Below are positions 58,633 to 64,000 of a stretch of DNA of 64,000 nt, in pieces. Position 1 is the stretch's first letter, and every line of letters begins with the position of its first letter. The notes under the pieces are model-generated. The model was given only the letters and a program-made list of their open reading frames with translations. It was not told where the DNA came from and did not search any database. This DNA comes from Rothia endophytica (GTDB lineage Bacteria > Actinomycetota > Actinomycetes > Actinomycetales > Micrococcaceae), in the NCBI RefSeq assembly GCF_928381505.1, contig NZ_CAKMSJ010000001.1, positions 186,001 through 250,000 on the forward strand. The letters are read 5' to 3'. The translations under genes and the position numbers were made by a program.

Positions 58633-59838
58633 GTGATTAAACTGCTATTTTGGCCGGTACTGGTACCCTCCTTCCTCTTTGCCGCAGCCCTGGGAGCTAT
58701 CACCCCGCTCATCATTCTTGCGGCTATCGAAACAGGGATATCCCCTGCGGCAGCTGCTCTCCTTATGGCAGCCTCAGGCGTTGCGGCACTTGCCTGCACG
58801 GTACCGGTAGGTGCAGCCATTGACAGGGTGGGCGACAAGAGAGCCATGACTCTGGCTACCCTGAATGCAGCCGCCGCTCTGGGACTGACTATTCTGGCTT
58901 TGGCAGTACCGTCAGGCTGGTCTATTGCCCTCTACATCGCCGGGCATCTGTTGCGCGTGCCTGCCCAGGTTGCCTGGGGGCTGGCACGCCAAGCTGTGGT
59001 GGCTGAAACCGTTGCAACTAAAGACCGAGGCAAGGCAATGACGTCCTTGGGCGGGGCGCAGCGAGCAGGTTTTCTCGCCGGGCCACTGGTCGGTTCCCTT
59101 ATGCTCATTTGGCTTCCTATCTGGACCGTTTTTGCTTTCTCCATCGTCCTGGTTTTAGCCGCAACGGTACTGCTGCGAATCCCCCGCTTTAATTCAACCT
59201 TCGATCGGGCGACTGCCCAGGCAAGAGAAAACAGGGCAGCCACCGAAACAAGCCAACTATCGGTTGCTTGGAACACCGTTTTCATTGCCGGCATTGGAGT
59301 CAGCCTTCTCTCGGTTGCCCGGGTTAGCCAGCCCATTCTGGTAGCTCTCTGGGGTCTGCACCTGGGCTGGAGCGAAGCCCAAATTTCCTTAGCTATAGCG
59401 CTTGGCTCTGCTCTGGAAATGGTGCTCATGTTCCCCGGCGGTTACCTGAAAGACCGGGTAGGGCGCTCCTTTATCCTGAGTCTGTGCCTCGTATTCTTTG
59501 GCGGAGGCTTCCTGCTGGTGCCCTTCTGGGACGGTAGCTGGGGTTTCATCCTTGCCCTCATCTGCATGAGCGTGGGCAACGGCCTGGGCTCCGGTATCAA
59601 TATGACCATCGGTGCTGACCTTAGCCCCGACACCGGTAGGGCGAAGTTCTTGAGTATCTGGTCCATGTTCTCCCAGGTGGCTGTTGTGGGTGGCCCCTTG
59701 GGTATCTCGGCTGTGCTCACGGCATTCGCCCTACCGGCAACCTTTATCTTGGTGGGATCTCTGACCGTCTTCGGGGCCGTTTGGGCTCTTGCCACCCAGC
59801 CGATCACGAAGCTACCTACCGGTTCCCGGCGGAGTTAG
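58633..59838 (+). CDS. MFS transporter
   Basis: 401 residues from a GTG behind AGGAGG. Twelve hydrophobic segments. The loop after helix 2 has the G-A-x-x-D-R-x-G-D-K-R MFS signature, and a similar G-x-x-x-D-R-V-G-R-S loop is in the second half. Probably an exporter of the drug type, cargo unknown. 24 bases before the methyltransferase gene. Confidence 0.88.
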   Translation: MIKLLFWPVLVPSFLFAAALGAITPLIILAAIETGISPAAAALLMAASGVAALACTVPVGAAIDRVGDKRAMTLATLNAAAALGLTILALAVPSGWSIALYIAGHLLRVPAQVAWGLARQAVVAETVATKDRGKAMTSLGGAQRAGFLAGPLVGSLMLIWLPIWTVFAFSIVLVLAATVLLRIPRFNSTFDRATAQARENRAATETSQLSVAWNTVFIAGIGVSLLSVARVSQPILVALWGLHLGWSEAQISLAIALGSALEMVLMFPGGYLKDRVGRSFILSLCLVFFGGGFLLVPFWDGSWGFILALICMSVGNGLGSGINMTIGADLSPDTGRAKFLSIWSMFSQVAVVGGPLGISAVLTAFALPATFILVGSLTVFGAVWALATQPITKLPTGSRRS

Positions 59839-59862
59839 CTAGCACCACTACAATAAGAAACA

Positions 59863-61164
59863 ATGACTAGCTTTACCCCCGCACCGGCCCACCCTTTCAG
59901 CGAAGAGCTGCTCGCCGCCGTCCGCGAATTCACCCCCTACACAGCTGATACTGCCCTTGCCGCAGCGAGCGCGCTACGGTCCAAGGGGCTGAGCCCAGAG
60001 GAGACATCGACGGTGCTCACCCAGGCAAAGCTACGCACTCAGGCTTCCAGCAAGTTTGGGGAGCGCGCCGCAAAGATGCTGCTGACCGAAGCCGGTTATG
60101 AGCAGGCAACCCGGGCTGCCGTGGGGGCTCGTCATGCCCAAAGGTTTGTGGACGCTGGCATTAGCTCGGTAGCCGATTTGGGTTGCGGAATCGGGGCTGA
60201 CTCTTTGGCCTTTGCCGCCGCCGGTCTTGCGGTGACAGCGGTGGAGCTTGACCCGGCCACGGCGGCTTTCACCGCCCATAATCTGCAGGGTTTTGAGACC
60301 ACCAAGGTGCTGGTGGGCAATGTAGAAGAAGTGCAGTTAGAAAACCTGAACACGGTTTTGGGGCAACCGGTAGAGGCACTCTGGCTAGACCCAGCCCGCC
60401 GCGAGGTGGAGAGCGGCGCCACCACGTCCAGGCGGCTCTTTGATTCTGAAGCTTTCTCCCCTCCCCTGTCCTTTGTAGAGAAGCTGGCGGCTACCGGTAT
60501 TCCCATGGGCGTCAAAATGGGACCGGGCCTGCCCCACGAGCATATTCCCGAAGACTGCGAAGCTGAATGGGTCTCCCACGGAGGTTCGGTGGTAGAGGTG
60601 GTGCTCTGGTTCAACGCTCTTGCCCGCCCAGGTGTGCGACGTGCGGCCAGCGTCCTCTCGTCTAACCCCTTAGAGCCGGAGTTGCTGGGCGAGATTACCT
60701 CAGCTCTTGATTCCCCCGATCTCACCGGAACCCACGAACATGAACCCATTGTGGGAGAACTCAGCAATTACATAGCTGAGCCAGACGGCGCGGTGGTGCG
60801 TTCCCACCTGGTCTCAGATCTTGCTCATCAGCTGGGTGCCCAGCTACTGGATGAAAAGATTGCCTACCTGACCTTGGATGCCCCCGCTGAGACCACCCTT
60901 GCGCAGATCTACAAGGTTCAGCAGGTGCTTTCCCTGCAGGATAAGGCGCTCAAGAGGTGGGTCAAGGAGCAGGGCATTACTACCCTGACCGTGAAAAAAC
61001 GCGGGGTGGACATTGTACCTGAGCAGTTGCGTGCCAAGCTCCTGGCCGGGGTCAAGAAGAAAAAGGGAGCGGCGGCGGTCCCTGCCACCCTAATTTTGAC
61101 ACGTCTGGGTAGCGGGGCTGAATCTCGGCGGCTGGCTATTCACGCTGACCCGATGCAGCGATAA
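59863..61164 (+). CDS. THUMP-like SAM-dependent methyltransferase
   Basis: 433 residues. The SAM-binding domain has V-A-D-L-G-C-G-I-G-A-D-S near residue 106 and V-E-L-D-P at motif II. W-L-D-P-A-R-R near residue 175 is characteristic of this actinobacterial family. The C-terminal third resembles a THUMP-type RNA-binding part. An RNA methyltransferase is likely; the target is not known. Confidence 0.85.
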   Translation: MTSFTPAPAHPFSEELLAAVREFTPYTADTALAAASALRSKGLSPEETSTVLTQAKLRTQASSKFGERAAKMLLTEAGYEQATRAAVGARHAQRFVDAGISSVADLGCGIGADSLAFAAAGLAVTAVELDPATAAFTAHNLQGFETTKVLVGNVEEVQLENLNTVLGQPVEALWLDPARREVESGATTSRRLFDSEAFSPPLSFVEKLAATGIPMGVKMGPGLPHEHIPEDCEAEWVSHGGSVVEVVLWFNALARPGVRRAASVLSSNPLEPELLGEITSALDSPDLTGTHEHEPIVGELSNYIAEPDGAVVRSHLVSDLAHQLGAQLLDEKIAYLTLDAPAETTLAQIYKVQQVLSLQDKALKRWVKEQGITTLTVKKRGVDIVPEQLRAKLLAGVKKKKGAAAVPATLILTRLGSGAESRRLAIHADPMQR

Positions 61165-61286
61165 GACTGCCGGTACCCCTTGTACCAGTCCTTACCGTTT
61201 TTCGTCTTTATGACGCAGAATTCGGCACCGCCCTACCCCAGCCCCTAGACTAGAAACAGCCTACTGACTAGCCCCCGGAGCCGCCC

Positions 61287-62429
61287 ATGATGCCCTTTAA
61301 TGTCTCAGAGCAGTCCACTATTGGCGTGGAATGGGAAATCGCTCTCGTTGACCCGGTCACCCGCGAACTATCATCGCGCGCGCCTGAGGTGCTAGCTGCG
61401 CTCAAGGAGCACCACCCCCAACTTCTGGTGCCGGGCAAAACTCAGCCCCATATCACCGGGGAATTCCTGGATAACACCGTCGAGCTGGTGACCGGTATCT
61501 GCCGCACCCCTGCCGAAGCCTCCGACCAGCTGCGCCAGGCGGCGTCCGCTCTCAAAGAGGTCACCGACAGCCTTGGGTTAGTTTTTTTCTCCGCGGGAAC
61601 CCACCCCTTCTCACGGGCTCTTGAGCAGCCGGTCGCTGATAAAGACCGTTACCAGCGGGTGCTGGATCGCTCCCAGTTCTGGGGTAAACGACAGATCATT
61701 TACGGAGTGCACGTACACACCGGCGTAGATTCGCGCGATAAGGCATTGCCGGTGCTGAACGGGCTTACCAACTTTTACCCTCATTTATTGGCACTTTCAG
61801 CGTCTTCCCCCTTCTGGGAAAGTGAGGACACCGGGTTCGCGTCCCACCGTGCCCAGCTCTTCCAGCAGCTGCCTACCAGTGGGCTGCCCTTTATCTTTGA
61901 GACCTGGGAAGACTACGAATCCTACCTGGATGATTTGTTGGCAACCGGTGTCATTGACGAGCCCAGCGAAAACCGCTGGGACGTCCGCCCGGTGCCAGGA
62001 TACGGGACGGTTGAGATGCGTGCCTATGACGGGCTTGCCTCGGTGCGCGATATTGCAGCGCTGACAGCTTTCACGCAGTGCCTGGTGGAGTGGTTTAGCC
62101 GCCAATTGGACGCCGGTGGGCGTGTAGAACCGTTGCACACCTGGCATGCTCAGGAGAATAAGTGGCGGGCCGCGCGCTATGGCACTGAAGCCATCATCAT
62201 CATGAATAATCGCAACGAGGAACGCTTGGTTACCGAGGACGTGCTGGGTCTGCTGGATAAGTTGGAGCCCATAGCTCGTGACCTGGGCTCTAGCGCAGAA
62301 TTAGCTGATGTTGAACGGATTTGTCGTGAGGGTGCGGGCTATCAGCGTCAGCGCCGGGTGGCGGCCGAACACCAGGGCGATTTGCGAGCCGTGGTCGATG
62401 ACCTGGTGGCGCAGGCGCGGGAACTCTAG
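61287..62429 (+). CDS. Glutamate–cysteine ligase of the YbdK type
   Basis: 380 residues. GCS2-family carboxylate-amine ligase. T-I-G-V-E-W-E-I-A-L-V-D-P near the start (catalytic Glu), H-I-T-G-E-F-L-D-N-T-V-E-L-V-T-G and Y-G-V-H-V-H-T-G-V are family signatures. It may make gamma-glutamylcysteine, although the physiological substrate of YbdK proteins is debated. The ATG at 61287 is followed by a second ATG. Confidence 0.88.
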   Translation: MMPFNVSEQSTIGVEWEIALVDPVTRELSSRAPEVLAALKEHHPQLLVPGKTQPHITGEFLDNTVELVTGICRTPAEASDQLRQAASALKEVTDSLGLVFFSAGTHPFSRALEQPVADKDRYQRVLDRSQFWGKRQIIYGVHVHTGVDSRDKALPVLNGLTNFYPHLLALSASSPFWESEDTGFASHRAQLFQQLPTSGLPFIFETWEDYESYLDDLLATGVIDEPSENRWDVRPVPGYGTVEMRAYDGLASVRDIAALTAFTQCLVEWFSRQLDAGGRVEPLHTWHAQENKWRAARYGTEAIIIMNNRNEERLVTEDVLGLLDKLEPIARDLGSSAELADVERICREGAGYQRQRRVAAEHQGDLRAVVDDLVAQAREL

Positions 62430-62541
62430 AAGATGCTTGGGGCCATTTTATCTGTGGCTGGTCTCCAAGCCATTGCAAGAAACGATAGGAACTAAACCCA
62501 GTACATATCAAACCAAAAAGGTTGGTTTTTAGAAACATCGA

Positions 62542-62569
62542 AAAGGCGCCAATTTAAATTGGCGCCTTT
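62542..62569. terminator. Bidirectional terminator after the ligase gene
   Basis: A perfect 28-base palindrome (AAAGGCGCCAATTT and its mirror) between convergent genes. Confidence 0.85.
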
Positions 62570-62600
62570 CCTAAGTTATATCAAATGGAAAATCGAGAGT

Positions 62601-62936
62601 TTAGAATACCTGAAAGCGGCCATCGGATATCTTAATTATCCGTGAGCATTCGGTAGGAGCGGTCGCAATCTTTTCCTGAAGATGTATTGTCATTAGAGCA
62701 ACTCCAGGTGAATAACGCCCTCCAAGACCCAAAACTACGGCAGTATCTTCTAAGCTTTCAGCATGGGATTTTAAGGACTCTATAGATTCCATTATCGTCC
62801 ACGAAATACCTCTCGACTCGTTCGGGTGAACAACAAAACTTGAGGCATCCTTTTCTACTTTATCAGATCCTAAATCGTTGAGCATGAGAACTACCGAATC
62901 GATATTGTTTGGAACATTTAAAGTCATTAAGGACAA
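62601..62936 (-). CDS. Cytosolic partner of a secreted protein, possible immunity protein
   Basis: 111 residues, overlapping the upstream secreted-protein gene by ten bases. No signal peptide. Mixed alpha/beta, acidic, with G-I-S-W-T and L-G-L-G-G-R-Y near residues 43 and 70. No family recognised. The AT-rich composition matches its partner and differs from the core. The arrangement (secreted protein, then small coupled cytosolic protein) is the one found in toxin–immunity pairs, but neither activity is shown by sequence. Confidence 0.55.
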   Translation of the reverse strand: MSLMTLNVPNNIDSVVLMLNDLGSDKVEKDASSFVVHPNESRGISWTIMESIESLKSHAESLEDTAVVLGLGGRYSPGVALMTIHLQEKIATAPTECSRIIKISDGRFQVF

Positions 62937-63577
62937 CCTGCTAAATCTTTTTGAGGAAAGGCAGTGATAATATTATTAGTGCTTTGGCCTACCGGAACCC
63001 TCGGGTAGTATCTTTCCCCCACTAGGCCGTTAGAATTTCTAAGCTCTATGACACCGAGATATATAATTTCATTGTTGCCACCAAGACAAGCTTTAGCAGG
63101 AGCCTCCAAAGATGACTGAATAGCGAAGCTAGCGAAATCCCTCCAGTTCCCCCCAACGCGGGTAGCGATGTTTCCCCAGTCATCCATATGTTCCAGTTTG
63201 ATATGGCGGTAACCGTATTTTTCATTGCCGCATTTCAAGTTAGGCTTCCTTAGGAATTCCGCCCCCATAGGTGGGGCTCCTGCATCATATTGATGGACTA
63301 GCTTGTCGTGTGGATCTTTTACACCACATGCTGCCCAAATTGGCCCCACAAAACCCTGAGCAGCGGAATTCCGCGATAGCATTTCCTCTACGCCCATACT
63401 GTTACCAGGTGTATAAGTTGTCTCAGAGCCATCTGGAGCTACATAGACAGCTGTAAGTTGGTCTACATTGGAGTCTGGGCTAACAAATTCCGCCCTTGCT
63501 GACTGAAAAGTACCTCCGATTACTGAAACGCTCAATGCTGCGACAACTGAACTTGCAAGTAATTTCCTGAGCCTCAT
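62927..63577 (-). CDS. Secreted protein with Y-G-Y-R-H-I motif, possible exported toxin
   Basis: 216 residues with a signal peptide (hydrophobic 9–25, cleavage near S-A-R-A). The mature region has W-A-A-C-G-V near residue 82 and then C-G-N-E-K-Y-G-Y-R-H-I-K-L-E-H-M-D-D-W (about 116–134) and G-N-W-R-D-F-A-S-F-A-I. Paired His residues in a G-Y-R-H-I...H...W setting would suit a metal- or nuclease-type active site, which is conjecture. GAAAGG precedes the ATG. More AT-rich than the chromosome. Confidence 0.65.
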   Translation of the reverse strand: MRLRKLLASSVVAALSVSVIGGTFQSARAEFVSPDSNVDQLTAVYVAPDGSETTYTPGNSMGVEEMLSRNSAAQGFVGPIWAACGVKDPHDKLVHQYDAGAPPMGAEFLRKPNLKCGNEKYGYRHIKLEHMDDWGNIATRVGGNWRDFASFAIQSSLEAPAKACLGGNNEIIYLGVIELRNSNGLVGERYYPRVPVGQSTNNIITAFPQKDLAGCP

Positions 63578-63976
63578 TGCTCTTACCTTTCCCGATTAAT
63601 TTTTTTGTGAGGTAGTCTCTTGTATATAAAGCTGAACACAAAGTGAGCTTACAGTCAACCTTAATTTCTAAAAATATCAATCGCTAAAGCGCCAAAGGTC
63701 AACCTCAATGATGGTACAAGTGAGGCTTATACTTAGCAGCTCGTACGGTGAAATTTGGCTTATCTCTTATACATAAGCCTCTAAAAATTACGAGTAGATT
63801 AGCTATGAGAGCATGACAAGCTACCACAGGGCACCACCCAAATAATGAGGGTTATTCATAAGGTCCCACCAGCCACCAAAAACAGCAACCCCCCGCACCA
63901 CCGAAAACACCTGCCCATACGAGCTCAACGGCCGCCTGAACCCAGTATGCAGAACCCGCCAGCTTTTCACCTGAGG
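63578..63976. other. Terminal non-coding region
   Basis: About 400 bases with no convincing gene. The left part is the AT-rich promoter area of the gene at 63577. From about 63,870 the base composition becomes GC-rich and a minus-strand frame without start is open, possibly the end of a gene lost at the edge. Confidence 0.4.
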
Positions 63977-64000
63977 CCCCCCCCCCCCCCCCCCCCCCCC
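63977..64000. repeat. Poly-C run at the window edge
   Basis: At least 24 consecutive C. A tract this long is rare in a chromosome; it is probably a contig-end or sequencing artefact, less likely a phase-variable tract. Confidence 0.8.

Noticed and set aside
63800-63976. Open minus-strand frame without start at the right edge
   Set aside because: Too short, no recognisable motif and next to a suspect poly-C end.

Overview
The window looks like chromosome of a high-GC Gram-positive bacterium of the Micrococcaceae, most likely Rothia. The grounds are the actinobacterial gene order guaB–guaB3–SURF1–DUF3817–guaA, a CYTH-CHAD protein, an FmdB zinc ribbon beside a folate cyclo-ligase, actinobacterial-type IspH and XseAB, and a CIRCE-controlled groES–groEL pair. 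The genus is inferred from gene content, not from a marker sequence. The last 24 bases are an unbroken C run, so the right edge may be a contig end.

1–11.2 kb is an accessory island at the 3' end of ychF. It carries ardA (anti-restriction), a complete type I restriction-modification operon (hsdM-hsdS-hsdR), a two-gene unit of a cytosolic protein plus a four-helix membrane protein arranged like phage lambda rexA-rexB, a small serine recombinase and the stump of a large serine integrase. Three imperfect copies of the ychF tail (346–372, 10384–10425, 11202–11246) mark its edges. They suggest two successive integrations at the same site. The inner one is a single-gene segment whose protein now ends in a YchF-like tail. 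A GNAT gene (1–223) is probably the old neighbour of ychF.

11.2–32.5 kb is core chromosome. It holds ychF, an ABC-2 exporter with its own NarL-type two-component system and a candidate operator, an SMR efflux pump, rmuC, ispH, xseAB, an operon of Nudix, lipoprotein and alaA, an MscS channel, a HTH-less LysR-domain protein with a DedA-like membrane protein, CYTH-CHAD, galU, a 5-formyl-THF cyclo-ligase and an FmdB-type zinc ribbon.

32.5–46.1 kb starts with a 1309-residue SF1 helicase relative whose ATPase motifs look dead. An alpha-glucoside utilisation region follows: an RpiR regulator, a PTS EIICB, an EEP hydrolase and two tandem GH13 glucosidases whose specificity residues differ (Val against Ala after the nucleophile). 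A secreted GH25 muramidase with three SLH-like repeats follows, with a structured leader RNA and intrinsic terminator upstream of it.

46.1–64 kb has two small accessory gene pairs (46.7–47.8 and 62.6–63.6 kb), each a secreted protein followed by an overlapping cytosolic protein. Between them lie the purine cluster (guaA, DUF3817, SURF1, guaB3, guaB), an OatA-like acyltransferase, groEL/groES with CIRCE, an MFS transporter, a THUMP-like methyltransferase and a YbdK-type glutamate–cysteine ligase. Several convergent gene pairs are separated by long palindromes, two of which share a core motif.

No tRNA, rRNA, CRISPR array or intact insertion sequence was recognised.
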